The notes under the pieces: model-generated
Seen by the model: the letters and a program-made list of their open reading frames with translations, nothing else
What the model was told of the DNA's origin: nothing
Database searches by the model: none
Assembly: GCA_030731565.1 (NCBI GenBank)
Contig: JANQTT010000121.1
Coordinates: forward strand, 1-9,356
Source: Rickettsiaceae bacterium
GTDB taxonomy: Bacteria > Pseudomonadota > Alphaproteobacteria > Rickettsiales > Rickettsiaceae
Direction of reading: 5' to 3'
DNA: 9,356 nt
Position numbers and translations under genes: made by a program
Shown here: piece after piece, positions 1-7,648 of the stretch
Layout: each line of letters starts with the position of its first letter
Position numbering within the stretch: the first letter of the stretch is position 1

Positions 1-74
1 CTTGTAGCTCAGCTGGATAGAGCGTTGCCCTCCGAAGGCAAAGGCCGTTGGTTCAAATCCAATCAAGTGCACCA
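1..74 (+). tRNA. tRNA-Arg (anticodon CCG), 5' end cut by window
   Basis: The cloverleaf can be folded by eye. The partial acceptor 5' strand (1-4) pairs with 64-67 of the 3' strand at 64-70. The D stem is 7-10 with 20-23. The anticodon stem 25-29/37-41 encloses loop 30-36 with anticodon CCG at 32-34. The variable loop is 42-46. The T stem 47-51/59-63 encloses a TTCAAAT loop. Discriminator A71 is followed by an encoded CCA at 72-74. The 3' acceptor strand implies that three 5' bases lie just outside the window, so the gene is complete in the genome but partial here. It reads the CGG arginine codon. A T-rich tract at 75-88 follows and may help termination, although no separate hairpin precedes it. 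Confidence 0.95.
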
Positions 75-195
75 TTTTTTCTCTTTTTAATATCCTTGCC
101 ACAAACTTTAGTTTTTCATCCATTTTATTACGCTCTCTCCATGTCATTTGCTCTACCTCAAATGAAAAAAGTGTATACTATTGCTCAGGAATTAT

Positions 196-307
196 CTGTT
201 ACTCATGTGATCAGTATATACCATATTTTGATATGGATATTTGTGGAGTAGAACCATCTGTTGATCCTTTTGGAATAAAACTGTTACCCATCTGATCAGT
301 ATATACC
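196..307. repeat. 27-bp imperfect direct repeat, two copies 85 bp apart
   Basis: Copy 1 (196-222) and copy 2 (281-307) match at 25 of 27 positions, differing only at repeat positions 8 and 12. Each begins CTGTTAC and ends with two abutting palindromes, TGATCA and GTATATAC, followed by C; in copy 2 the first palindrome extends to CTGATCAG. A further hairpin follows copy 1 directly: CCATAT (221-226), loop TTTG, ATATGG (231-236). No transposase or ORF lies between the copies. The TGTTAC start and the tandem arrangement could be subterminal transposase-binding sites of a decayed insertion sequence, or protein-binding operators; this is inference. Confidence 0.7.
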
Positions 308-315
308 CTAGGTAA
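284..315 (-). terminator. possible weak terminator of tRNA-Ala
   Basis: On the minus strand, just past the tRNA-Ala 3' end, TTACC (315-311) can pair with GGTAA (288-284) around a loop that contains the CTGATCAG palindrome. It is followed after two bases by TTTT. The stem is only five base pairs and the loop is long, so termination here is speculative. It overlaps copy 2 of the 27-bp repeat. Confidence 0.2.
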
Positions 316-317
316 AA

Positions 318-393
<76 letters not shown>

Positions 394-428
394 TACTTAA
401 ACTTAATGTATGGCTAACTGAGCTTAGG

Positions 429-456
429 AGTATATAAAATTTTAGCTTTTTTGCAA
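429..456 (-). promoter_or_regulatory. promoter of tRNA-Ala
   Basis: On the minus strand there is a -35 box TTGCAA (456-451), a 16-nt spacer and a -10 box TATACT (434-429), placing transcription start near 422, about 29 nt before the mature tRNA 5' end at 393. Both boxes are close to the sigma-70 consensus. The geometry suits a tRNA gene. Confidence 0.65.
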
Positions 457-537
457 GCATATATAACCATCATAAATTAGATTAATATATAACGCATAAA
501 GCATGTTTGTCTTCATAAGCACTACCTAGGAAATATT

Positions 538-565
538 TTGAATTTTATTCTTAAATCTATATATT
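538..565 (+). promoter_or_regulatory. possible trmB promoter
   Basis: A -35-like TTGAAT (538-543), 16-nt spacer and -10-like TATATT (560-565) would start transcription near 573 and leave a leader of about 27 nt before the ATG at 600. The stretch 394-599 is very AT-rich, so chance matches are likely. Apart from this and the tRNA-Ala promoter I see nothing coding in it. Confidence 0.35.
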
Positions 566-599
566 ACATTGTATTGTTATTTGAATTAGTTACTTTGTA

Positions 600-1268
600 A
601 TGGAAAAGGAAAATTTTAATAAACTTAATAGAACGTTTGCTCGTAGGATCGGTAAAAGCCTTTCAGATTTAAATAAATCTGTCCTTGATAAGGATTTGCC
701 AAAAGTGATTTATAGCTCTGAAAATCTTAAAGCAACGAAATATAAAAAAGTATTTTTTGAAATTGGCTATGGTATGGGGGAGCATTTTATCAGCCAGTTG
801 CAATCCAACCCAGAATATTTATATATTGGTGCTGAAGTTTATCTAAATGGCGTTGCGAACGTTTTAAAAAAATTAAAAGATTATAGTAATGGAAACTACA
901 TGCTTTGGCCAGATGATCTAGACTCAATGCTCGAGCAGATGCCTGATGAATCTTTGGATGGAATATATGTATTATTTCCTGATCCATGGCATAAAAGGAG
1001 GTATCTCAAGAAGAGGTTATTTAATGCGGAAAGAGTGTTTTTATTCAAAAAAAAACTAAAAAACAAAGGATTTATTTCTTTTGCTTCTGATATAGAAGAT
1101 TACTTTGATTCAGCTAAATCAATTTTGGAAAATGACAAGGATTTTAAAATTTTAGAAGATGATTTTACTGTTCCACATCATGGATACATCCAGACAAAAT
1201 ACCATACGAAAGCTATCACTGAAAACAGAACTGCGCAATTCATATCTGCGGCATACGAATTTAAATAG
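600..1268 (+). CDS. trmB: tRNA (guanine-N7-)-methyltransferase TrmB
   Basis: This 222-residue cytosolic enzyme uses S-adenosylmethionine to methylate N7 of G46 in the variable loop of many tRNAs. Visible signatures of the family are the SAM-binding loop EIGYGMGE (54-61), GAEVY (77-81, acidic ribose contact), PDPWHKRR (127-134, the TrmB substrate and catalytic loop), FASDIEDY (161-168) and the C-terminal TKYHTKA (199-205), equivalent to the T-x-[FY]-E/H region of the family. The N-terminal RTFARRIGKSLSD is the basic lead-in typical of rickettsial and other alphaproteobacterial TrmB. Length is normal. The ATG at 600 has no clear Shine-Dalgarno sequence, but it is the first Met and conserved residues follow at once. 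The gene stands alone, with a 116-nt gap and a new promoter before the next gene. Assignment is firm. Confidence 0.95.
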   Translation: MEKENFNKLNRTFARRIGKSLSDLNKSVLDKDLPKVIYSSENLKATKYKKVFFEIGYGMGEHFISQLQSNPEYLYIGAEVYLNGVANVLKKLKDYSNGNYMLWPDDLDSMLEQMPDESLDGIYVLFPDPWHKRRYLKKRLFNAERVFLFKKKLKNKGFISFASDIEDYFDSAKSILENDKDFKILEDDFTVPHHGYIQTKYHTKAITENRTAQFISAAYEFK

Positions 1269-1278
1269 TAATCAGCTC

Positions 1279-1307
1279 TTGCAATTTAAAGTTACTAAAT
1301 TTAGAAT
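1279..1307 (+). promoter_or_regulatory. promoter of the peroxiredoxin gene
   Basis: TTGCAA (-35, 1279-1284), a 17-nt spacer and TAGAAT (-10, 1302-1307) form a good sigma-70 type promoter just after trmB. The start site would be near 1314, leaving a leader of about 70 nt. The same TTGCAA -35 box is used upstream of tRNA-Ala. It probably drives prx and, by read-through, dprA and topA. Confidence 0.5.
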
Positions 1308-1384
1308 GGTTGATTTTAAGGTGTAATCTTTGTATGATCTAACGATAAAGTTAAGGTTTGTTAAATTAAAAAAAGAGTATCTAT

Positions 1385-1987
1385 ATGAATCCATATATTG
1401 GTAAAGAAGCCTACGATTTTACTGCGAAAACAGTAATGCCCGATAATAATATTGAAAATAAATTTAACCTAAAAAAGTATTTAAACGGTGATAAAGGTAT
1501 TTTATTCTTTTACCCTTTAGATTTTACATTTGTTTGCCCGTCTGAAATTATTGCGTTTAATAACAGGCTTGGTGAATTTGCCGCCAGAAAAGTAAAACTT
1601 GTGGGTGTTAGTATCGATTCACACTTTTCGCATCACGCCTGGAAGTCCATGCCTGTAAATAAAGGTGGTATTGGTAATATCCAGTTTCCTTTAGTTTCTG
1701 ATTTAAACAAAGAAATTTCAACAGCATATAACGTTTTAAATGAAGAAAGTATATCATATAGAGCTACTTTTTTAATTGATGAGCATTTTAATATAAGACA
1801 TTATGTAATTAATGACCTACCACTTGGTAGAAATGTTGAAGAAACACTAAGAATGGTCGATGCACTTGATCACCATAATGAATTTGGTGAGGTATGTCCT
1901 GCTGGTTGGAGGAAAGGCGATCAGGGGATGAAGGCAACTCAGCAAGGTGTTTCTGATTACCTGACGTCTCATGCAGAAACTCTGTAA
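1385..1987 (+). CDS. typical 2-Cys peroxiredoxin (AhpC/TSA, Prx1 group)
   Basis: This 200-residue cytosolic thiol peroxidase reduces hydrogen peroxide, organic peroxides and peroxynitrite. The peroxidatic cysteine is C51 in FYPLDFTFVCPSE, with T48 as its helper, and the conserved active-site arginine is R126 in SYRATFLID. The resolving cysteine is C171 in GEVCPAGW, so a disulfide-linked dimer or decamer is expected. The motif GGIG (94-97) is the first of two elements that mark over-oxidation-sensitive peroxiredoxins. The C-terminal partner motif is YL (191-192) rather than YF, so sensitivity is uncertain. No ahpF or thioredoxin reductase gene is adjacent, which fits thioredoxin as reductant. 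The ATG at 1385 is preceded by AAAAAAAGAG, a weak ribosome site. dprA begins 32 nt downstream. Confidence 0.93.
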   Translation: MNPYIGKEAYDFTAKTVMPDNNIENKFNLKKYLNGDKGILFFYPLDFTFVCPSEIIAFNNRLGEFAARKVKLVGVSIDSHFSHHAWKSMPVNKGGIGNIQFPLVSDLNKEISTAYNVLNEESISYRATFLIDEHFNIRHYVINDLPLGRNVEETLRMVDALDHHNEFGEVCPAGWRKGDQGMKATQQGVSDYLTSHAETL

Positions 1988-2002
1988 ACTTTAAATAGGG
2001 AA

Positions 2003-2055
2003 AGGGGGCTAAAAAATTAGTGCTTAAAACATTGCTTGCTAGGGAAAAGCCCCCT
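2003..2055 (+). promoter_or_regulatory. inverted repeat spanning dprA ribosome binding site and start
   Basis: AGGGGGCT (2003-2010) is perfectly complementary to AGCCCCCT (2048-2055): an 8-bp stem with six G-C pairs in otherwise AT-rich DNA. The 37-nt loop holds the GTG start at 2020. The left arm is the only G-rich Shine-Dalgarno candidate for dprA; the right arm overlaps codons 10-12. Pairing would hide the ribosome site. Each arm is also preceded by TAGGGAAA (1996-2003, 2040-2047). The structure is seen in the sequence; a regulatory role is inferred. Confidence 0.45.
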
Positions 2056-3165
2056 ACTTATTCACAAGAGACAATAGATATCTTGCGTCTTATCCGTAGC
2101 CAGAATGTCGGGCCAAAAACTTTTGCTAATCTTATTAAACTATTTGGATCAGCAAGTGCTGCACTTGATAATATTGAGGAGTTTTCAGTAAAAGGCGGAA
2201 GAGCAAAGCCAATAAAGCCATACTCTATTAAAGATGCGGCAAAAGAAATCGAAGAATTAGAAAAAAATAAATCTTATTTACTGACATATAAGGATATAAA
2301 ATATTCTGATTTGCTGATGCAAATTCATGATTTTCCACCGGTTATTTCATATAAAGGAAATATAGATCTACTTAGCAGCGAGACTATAGCTATTGTTGGC
2401 GCAAGGAATAGCTCTATTAACAGTCGTACATTTGCTAAAAAAATAGCGAAGGAGCTTGTGTCTGCTGGATATATTACGGTTTCAGGACTTGCCAGGGGAA
2501 TCGATACTGCTGTTCACGAAGCTGACGTTAGTAAAACCATAGCTGTCTTAGCTGGTGGGATTGACCATATATACCCGCCTGAAAATAAAAAATTATATGA
2601 AAAAATTACAAATGAAGGGCTTCTAATAGCAGAGCTCCCTATCGGATCAAAGCCGCTTAGTCAGCATTTTCCTCAGAGAAACAGGATTATTTCTGGCTTA
2701 TCGCTTGCTACAATAGTAATAGAAGCTGGGTTAAAATCTGGTTCATTAATAACCGCAAATTTTGCACTTGAACAAAACAGAGATGTTTTTTCTGTTCCAG
2801 GATTTCCAATGGATCCTAGATGTATGGGGAGTAATAGGCTAATTAAAGACGGTGCCTATTTACTTGAATCAAGCAAAGATATTACAGCGCATATAACTTC
2901 AGCAAATAAATTAAAAAAGTCTTTTGAAGATTCGCAAAATTGTAGTAATAGTTTCAGAAACTCTTCTCATGGGGTAAGTGTTGACATTAAAGATACGGAT
3001 AGAGCCGCTATAATTAGTCTGCTTTCATCTTCACCAGTAACGTATGAATCTATTGCAGATGAAACAAATTTTTCACTTCCTGTAATTTATACAATTTGCT
3101 TGGAATTAGAGTTAGCTGGCAGAATTACAAGGCACCCTGGGAATAGAATATCACTAATATATTAG
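2020..3165 (+). CDS. dprA: DNA processing protein DprA (Smf)
   Basis: DprA binds single-stranded DNA and loads RecA; it is essential for natural transformation where that occurs, and is widely kept even in bacteria not known to transform. The 381-residue product has an N-terminal helix-hairpin-helix/SAM-like region (about 20-60), a Rossmann-type DNA_processg_A core (about 85-295) and a C-terminal winged-helix domain (about 325-381). Core motifs are IVGAR (125-129), SGLARGID (155-162), FPQRNRIISGL (217-227, the family hallmark), EAGLKSGSLITA (235-246) and GSNRLIKDGA (270-279). The start is GTG at 2020, with a G-run at 2004-2008 about 12 nt upstream; TTG at 2032 is a less likely alternative. 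It lies 32 nt after the peroxiredoxin gene and 7 nt before topA, so it is probably co-transcribed with both. All key motifs are intact. Confidence 0.94.
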   Translation: MLKTLLAREKPPTYSQETIDILRLIRSQNVGPKTFANLIKLFGSASAALDNIEEFSVKGGRAKPIKPYSIKDAAKEIEELEKNKSYLLTYKDIKYSDLLMQIHDFPPVISYKGNIDLLSSETIAIVGARNSSINSRTFAKKIAKELVSAGYITVSGLARGIDTAVHEADVSKTIAVLAGGIDHIYPPENKKLYEKITNEGLLIAELPIGSKPLSQHFPQRNRIISGLSLATIVIEAGLKSGSLITANFALEQNRDVFSVPGFPMDPRCMGSNRLIKDGAYLLESSKDITAHITSANKLKKSFEDSQNCSNSFRNSSHGVSVDIKDTDRAAIISLLSSSPVTYESIADETNFSLPVIYTICLELELAGRITRHPGNRISLIY

Positions 3166-3172
3166 AGCTTAT

Positions 3173-5506
3173 ATGAAACTTGTAATCGTAGAATCGCCAG
3201 CGAAGGCAAAAACCATTAATAAATATTTAGGCAATGATTTTAAAGTTATTGCTTCTTTTGGGCATATTCGTGATTTGCCGTCAAAAAATGGCTCAGTGCT
3301 TCCTGAAGAAGATTTTTCAATGAAATATGAGATTTCTGATAAATCTACTAAGTATGTAAATGAGATTTTAAAATCCGCAAAAAAAGCTGACGAGGTGTAT
3401 TTAGCAACGGATCCGGATCGAGAAGGTGAAGCTATTTCCTGGCATGTTGTTGAAGTACTAAAAAATAAGAAGATAATTACAGAAGATTCAAAATTTAAGC
3501 GTATAGCATTCAATGAAATTACTAAAAAAGCTGTACTTGATGCAGTAGCTTCACCTAGGAGTTTAGATAATAATTTGGTAAATGCACAGCAGGCAAGGCG
3601 TGCGCTGGATTATCTGGTTGGTTTTACTCTATCTCCGATTTTATGGCGCAAGCTACCTGGTTGTAAATCAGCAGGGCGTGTGCAATCGGTCGCTTTACGT
3701 TTAATATGTGAACGTGAAGATGAAATCGAGCGTTTTAAAAGTCAGGAATATTGGGACATTATGCTTGACGTATTAAGCAGTAAAGGCGAGCCTTTTACAG
3801 CAAAGTTGTCTTACGTTGATGGTAAAAAACTAGAAAAATTTTCTATAGCAAATAAATCTGCAGCTACTACTTTAGTAGATCGGCTTAAAAAAAGGCAGCT
3901 TAGTATTGGGGCTATTACTAAAAAGCAACAAAAAAGAAATCCGGCAGCTCCATTTATTACATCTTCCCTGCAGCAAGAGGCTTCAAGAAAGCTTGGCTTT
4001 GGTGCTAAAAAAACAATGCAGATTGCCCAAAAATTGTATGAAGGCGTAGATATTAACGGTGAAACAATTGGTCTTATTACTTATATGAGAACTGACGGCG
4101 TCACTTTGTCAGGTGAGGCGATTAGTGGGATTAGGTCTCTGATAGGTCGCTTGTATGGTAATACATATTTGCCAAAGAGTCCGCGCGCATATAAATCAAA
4201 ATCAAAAAATGCTCAAGAGGCTCACGAAGCTATTCGCCCTACTGACATTACTTTAACGCCAGAAAAATGTGCAGCTAATTTAGATAAAGATCAATTGAAA
4301 CTATATGATTTAATTTGGAAACGTACAATGGCTTGCCAGATGGAAAGTGTCGTTATTGATATGGTTGGCGCTGATCTTATTTCAGATGACAAAGCATTCA
4401 CAGCAAGGGCGACAGGTTCGACAATTACTTTTGATGGTTTTTATAAAATTTACCAAGAAGGCAGAGATGATGCCGAAGAGGAAAGGAATAAAATGCTCCC
4501 GCCTCTATACGAAGGAGAAAAAATTGATACTAAAAAAATAAAACCAGAACAGCATTTTACAGAGCCTCCACCAAGGTTTTCTGAAGCGAGTCTAGTTAAA
4601 CGTCTAGAAGAGCTAGGTATTGGTAGGCCTTCTACATATGCATCAATTATATCAGTTCTACAAGATAGAAATTACGTAAAGGTTGAAAAAAAGAGGTTTT
4701 TTCCTAATGATTTAGGCCGTTTAGTTACAGCATTTCTTGTTGGGTTTTTTGAACGCTATGTTGAATATGATTTTACAGCAGATCTAGAAGATGAGCTTGA
4801 CAAAGTTGCTGAAGGCGCTCTTGGATGGAAAACTTTGCTTAGTAAGTTCTGGACTGGATTTAATCAAAACGTAGATAAAGTTAGCGACCAAAAGATTACG
4901 GACGTTATTGATTATGTGGAAAAATCGCTTGAGTTTCATTTATATGGCGAGGAAGGCTCGGAAGAATTTCAAAAGAATAAAAAATGTCCTTCATGTTCTG
5001 ATGGCAAGCTTAGTCTTAAACTCGGAAAATATGGCGCATTTTTAGCATGTAGTAATTATCCTGATTGTACGTTTAAAAAGCAAGTCTCAAAAAATGAGAG
5101 TGATACTGCAGAAATTAGTCAACCATTTGTAGATAATACTAAGCAGCTTGGGCAAAATCCGGAAGGAGAAGAAGTGTATTTAAAAAAAGGTCCATATGGT
5201 TGGTATGTCCAGGCAGGCGAAGCCAAATCTAAAAAAGAAAAACCTAAGCGCAGCCCGGTTCCAGCCGGGATTAACCCCGAGACACTTGAACTATCAGTTG
5301 CCCTTAAGTTGCTGAATTTGCCATTGACTGTTGGTAAGCATCCAGAAACAAACGATGAAATCCTTATGGGTATTGGCAGGTTTGGCCCTTACCTAAAGCA
5401 CCAAAACAAATTTACCTCAATTCCAAAGTCAATAGACCCGTTTACGGTGCAGATCGGTCAAGCAGCCGAGATTATTGCAGCCAAGAAGGAAAAGGTAAAA
5501 AAATAG
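3173..5506 (+). CDS. topA: DNA topoisomerase I (type IA), TopA
   Basis: TopA relaxes negative supercoils by cutting one strand through a 5'-phosphotyrosine link. The 777-residue protein shows the Toprim domain with E7 in VIVESPAKAKTI and the acidic metal site D80/D82/E84 in TDPDREGE. The catalytic tyrosine is Y304 and the nearby arginine R306 in ITYMRTDG. GIGRPSTYASI (482-492) is another type IA signature. A four-cysteine zinc ribbon (C605, C608, C626, C632) follows, then about 130 residues containing two glycine/aromatic repeats (GPYGWYV 673-679, GRFGPYL 735-741) and a lysine-rich tail, the usual alphaproteobacterial C-terminal repeat region. ATG at 3173 has TAGAG at 3163-3167 as ribosome site, overlapping the dprA stop codon, which suggests translational coupling. 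The dprA-topA order is common in alphaproteobacteria. Confidence 0.97.
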   Translation: MKLVIVESPAKAKTINKYLGNDFKVIASFGHIRDLPSKNGSVLPEEDFSMKYEISDKSTKYVNEILKSAKKADEVYLATDPDREGEAISWHVVEVLKNKKIITEDSKFKRIAFNEITKKAVLDAVASPRSLDNNLVNAQQARRALDYLVGFTLSPILWRKLPGCKSAGRVQSVALRLICEREDEIERFKSQEYWDIMLDVLSSKGEPFTAKLSYVDGKKLEKFSIANKSAATTLVDRLKKRQLSIGAITKKQQKRNPAAPFITSSLQQEASRKLGFGAKKTMQIAQKLYEGVDINGETIGLITYMRTDGVTLSGEAISGIRSLIGRLYGNTYLPKSPRAYKSKSKNAQEAHEAIRPTDITLTPEKCAANLDKDQLKLYDLIWKRTMACQMESVVIDMVGADLISDDKAFTARATGSTITFDGFYKIYQEGRDDAEEERNKMLPPLYEGEKIDTKKIKPEQHFTEPPPRFSEASLVKRLEELGIGRPSTYASIISVLQDRNYVKVEKKRFFPNDLGRLVTAFLVGFFERYVEYDFTADLEDELDKVAEGALGWKTLLSKFWTGFNQNVDKVSDQKITDVIDYVEKSLEFHLYGEEGSEEFQKNKKCPSCSDGKLSLKLGKYGAFLACSNYPDCTFKKQVSKNESDTAEISQPFVDNTKQLGQNPEGEEVYLKKGPYGWYVQAGEAKSKKEKPKRSPVPAGINPETLELSVALKLLNLPLTVGKHPETNDEILMGIGRFGPYLKHQNKFTSIPKSIDPFTVQIGQAAEIIAAKKEKVKK

Positions 5507-5586
5507 CAAGGGCAAAATATAATTTTAGTCTTAAGGCGGTCCTATGGTTATCACGCAAAATATTATCTTGATGCAAGTCATCTTGT

Positions 5587-5610
5587 AAAAGCTACTAATC
5601 CTTGCTTTTT
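5587..5610 (+). terminator. possible weak terminator after topA
   Basis: AAAAGC (5587-5592) can pair with GCTTTT (5604-5609) around an 11-nt loop, ending in a TTTTT run (5606-5610). GCAAGG at 5506-5511, over the topA stop, is also complementary to CCTTGC at 5600-5605. The short stem is weak, so strength as a terminator is doubtful. Confidence 0.3.
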
Positions 5611-5614
5611 AATC

Positions 5615-5648
5615 TGAAATTGAGTAATTTCATAGCTTATAGTAAATT
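5615..5648 (+). promoter_or_regulatory. hairpin and possible parE promoter
   Basis: TGAAATT-GAGT-AATTTCA (5615-5632) is a perfect 7-bp hairpin with a 4-nt loop and no T-run after it. Within it, TTGAGT (5620-5625) could be a -35 box, with TAAATT (5643-5648) as -10 after 17 nt. The -10 match is only 4 of 6. The start site would fall only about 10 nt before the GTG start codon of parE. Confidence 0.25.
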
Positions 5649-5665
5649 ATATAGAGACAGTATTT

Positions 5666-7648
5666 GTGTCAGACTTATTTGGCTTTGGTGCTAAGTTAAA
5701 CTCTAGTGCCAAGGAGAATTCTTATACAGCCAGCGATATCGAGGTTCTAGAGGGCCTTGAACCTGTACGTATGCGCCCTGGTATGTACATTGGAGGTACA
5801 GATGAGACGGCAATGCACCACCTCGTTTCAGAAGTGCTTGATAATTCTATGGATGAAGCTGTTGCTGGTTTTGCTTCTAGGATAACTATAGAAATGCACG
5901 CCGATGGATCTATTGCAATTGGAGATAATGGTCGCGGTATACCGATCGATAACCATCCTAAGTTTCCTAAAAAATCAGCCTTAGAAGTAATTTTAACTAC
6001 GCTGCATTCAGGGGGTAAGTTTTCTGATAAATCCTATCAAACATCAGGGGGCCTTCATGGCGTTGGTATTTCAGTTGTAAATGCATTGTCAGAAAGTTTG
6101 ACAGTAGAAGTTTTTAGAAACGGAGCCTGCTATATCCAAAAATATTCAAAAGGCGCCCCTAAAACTAAATTAGTAAAGATTGCGGCTCTTAAAAAATTAA
6201 AAGGAACAAAAATTACTTTCAGCCCTGATTATGATATTTTTGATAAAACGATTTCTTTAAAGCCAAAAAGGATTTATGAACTGGCCAAGTCGAAAGCTTA
6301 TTTATATAAGGGAGTAGAAATTCATTGGTCATGTGCGCCCGAACTTATTAACTCTGATAGCCTTCCAATTAGCGATGTAATACATTTTCCTAATGGTTTA
6401 AAGGATTATTTAGATTCTAAATTGGACAAAAGTAAAATTATAGGTGGAGAGATTTTTTCAGGCAGTGCTGAAATAAAATCTGAACATATCAAAATTGAAT
6501 GGGCCATGTGTTGGCATGAGAATACAGATTTCATTAAATCTTATTGTAATACTATTCCAACACCTCAAGGTGGAACGCATGAACAGGGTACAAGAGCTGC
6601 TTTATCCCGCGCGGTTAAAATTTACGGCGAAATGACAGGCTTAAAAAAAGTATCGCAGGTAACGCCTGATGATATTTTAGAATCAGCCTGTGTTATGCTT
6701 TCGGTCTTTATAAAAGAACCAGTTTTTCAGGGACAAACTAAAGAGAAATTAGTTTCAAGAGGTATAGCAAAACATGTAGAGAATAGTATCAAAGATCATT
6801 TTGACCATTGGCTTAGTGGTAATAAAAAGTCTTCTGATAGTTTGATTCAGCATTTTATAAATAACGCGGAATATAGATTAAATCGTAAAAATGAGCGAAG
6901 TGTTAATCGCAAGACCGCAATACAAAAATTAAGGTTACCTGGCAAACTTGCCGATTGTAGTAAAACAAGTTCTGAAGGAACAGAGTTGTTCTTAGTTGAG
7001 GGTGACTCTGCTGGTGGTTCTGCAAAACAAGCAAGAGATCGGCAGACGCAAGCCATACTACCACTTCGTGGTAAAATTTTAAATGTTGCAAACGCTGCTT
7101 CTGGTAAAATCGCTGCTAATCAGGAAATACAAGATCTTGAAGTTGCATTAAATTGTGGTTCGCTTGGCAATTATCGTGAAGAAAATTTGCGCTATGAGAA
7201 AATTGTTATTATGACAGATGCTGACGTTGATGGCGCGCATATAGCAGCATTATTGATGACATTCTTTTATTTGCGCATGAGGAAATTAATAGAAAATGGA
7301 CATTTATATTTAGCAAAACCACCGCTATACAGGCTTGTACAAGGGGCAATAACACATTACGCAGCCGATGAAGAGCAAAAAGATAAATTATTTGCAGAAT
7401 TATCAAAAAATCGTAAAAAAGTGGAAGTTGGAAGGTTTAAAGGGCTTGGTGAAATGACGCCAAAACAGCTGAAAGAGACCACAATGGACCCAAAAACTCG
7501 TACGATGTATAAAGTAAGGGTGGCTGATTTTGAAAATATAGATACAATAGTCGATAATTTAATGGGCAAAAAACCTGAAAAAAGGTTTCAGTTTATTCAT
7601 GAACGAGCACTTTCCCAAGATAAAAATGAGATTGAATTATATGTATAA
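5666..7648 (+). CDS. parE: DNA topoisomerase IV subunit B, ParE
   Basis: ParE is the ATPase subunit of topoisomerase IV; with ParC it separates linked daughter chromosomes. The 660-residue protein has a GHKL ATPase domain with catalytic E56 in VSEVLDNSMDEA, DNGRGIP (87-93) and the ATP lid GGLHGVG (128-134), a transducer domain with the ATP-contacting QTK loop (357-359), and a Toprim domain with EGDSAGG (445-451) and DADVDG (518-523), ending in GRFKGLGEM (589-597). ParE rather than GyrB is favoured by the length, the start MSDLFGFG and the C-terminal GKKPEKRFQFIHERA. No parC is adjacent, which is normal in this group. The start is GTG at 5666 with AGAGA (5653-5657) as ribosome site. It overlaps the probable ctpA start, so the two are likely one transcription unit. 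Confidence 0.93.
   Translation: MSDLFGFGAKLNSSAKENSYTASDIEVLEGLEPVRMRPGMYIGGTDETAMHHLVSEVLDNSMDEAVAGFASRITIEMHADGSIAIGDNGRGIPIDNHPKFPKKSALEVILTTLHSGGKFSDKSYQTSGGLHGVGISVVNALSESLTVEVFRNGACYIQKYSKGAPKTKLVKIAALKKLKGTKITFSPDYDIFDKTISLKPKRIYELAKSKAYLYKGVEIHWSCAPELINSDSLPISDVIHFPNGLKDYLDSKLDKSKIIGGEIFSGSAEIKSEHIKIEWAMCWHENTDFIKSYCNTIPTPQGGTHEQGTRAALSRAVKIYGEMTGLKKVSQVTPDDILESACVMLSVFIKEPVFQGQTKEKLVSRGIAKHVENSIKDHFDHWLSGNKKSSDSLIQHFINNAEYRLNRKNERSVNRKTAIQKLRLPGKLADCSKTSSEGTELFLVEGDSAGGSAKQARDRQTQAILPLRGKILNVANAASGKIAANQEIQDLEVALNCGSLGNYREENLRYEKIVIMTDADVDGAHIAALLMTFFYLRMRKLIENGHLYLAKPPLYRLVQGAITHYAADEEQKDKLFAELSKNRKKVEVGRFKGLGEMTPKQLKETTMDPKTRTMYKVRVADFENIDTIVDNLMGKKPEKRFQFIHERALSQDKNEIELYV

Noticed and set aside
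112..169. Inverted repeat TTTTTCAT (112-119) / ATGAAAAA (162-169)
   Set aside because: It is low-complexity A/T sequence with a 42-nt loop, as expected by chance in this base composition.
174..179. TATACT, a -10-like box upstream of the direct repeats
   Set aside because: The nearest -35-like TTGCTC (148-153) is 20 nt away, too far, and there is no gene downstream on this strand for it to drive.
48..251. 67-codon plus-strand open frame
   Set aside because: It begins inside the tRNA-Arg gene and runs through the repeat region. There is no ribosome site, and the composition is simply AT-rich hydrophobic read-out, so I do not consider it a gene.
3169..3513. 114-codon minus-strand open frame
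   Set aside because: It lies entirely opposite the Toprim-coding part of topA, has no recognisable features, and is best explained as a shadow of topA codons.
4347..4541. 64-codon open frame in another plus frame inside topA
   Set aside because: It overlaps conserved topA coding sequence, with no ribosome site or family resemblance.
6847..7569. Several minus-strand open frames of 62-70 codons within parE
   Set aside because: They overlap the conserved Toprim region of parE and show no own signals, so they are shadows.
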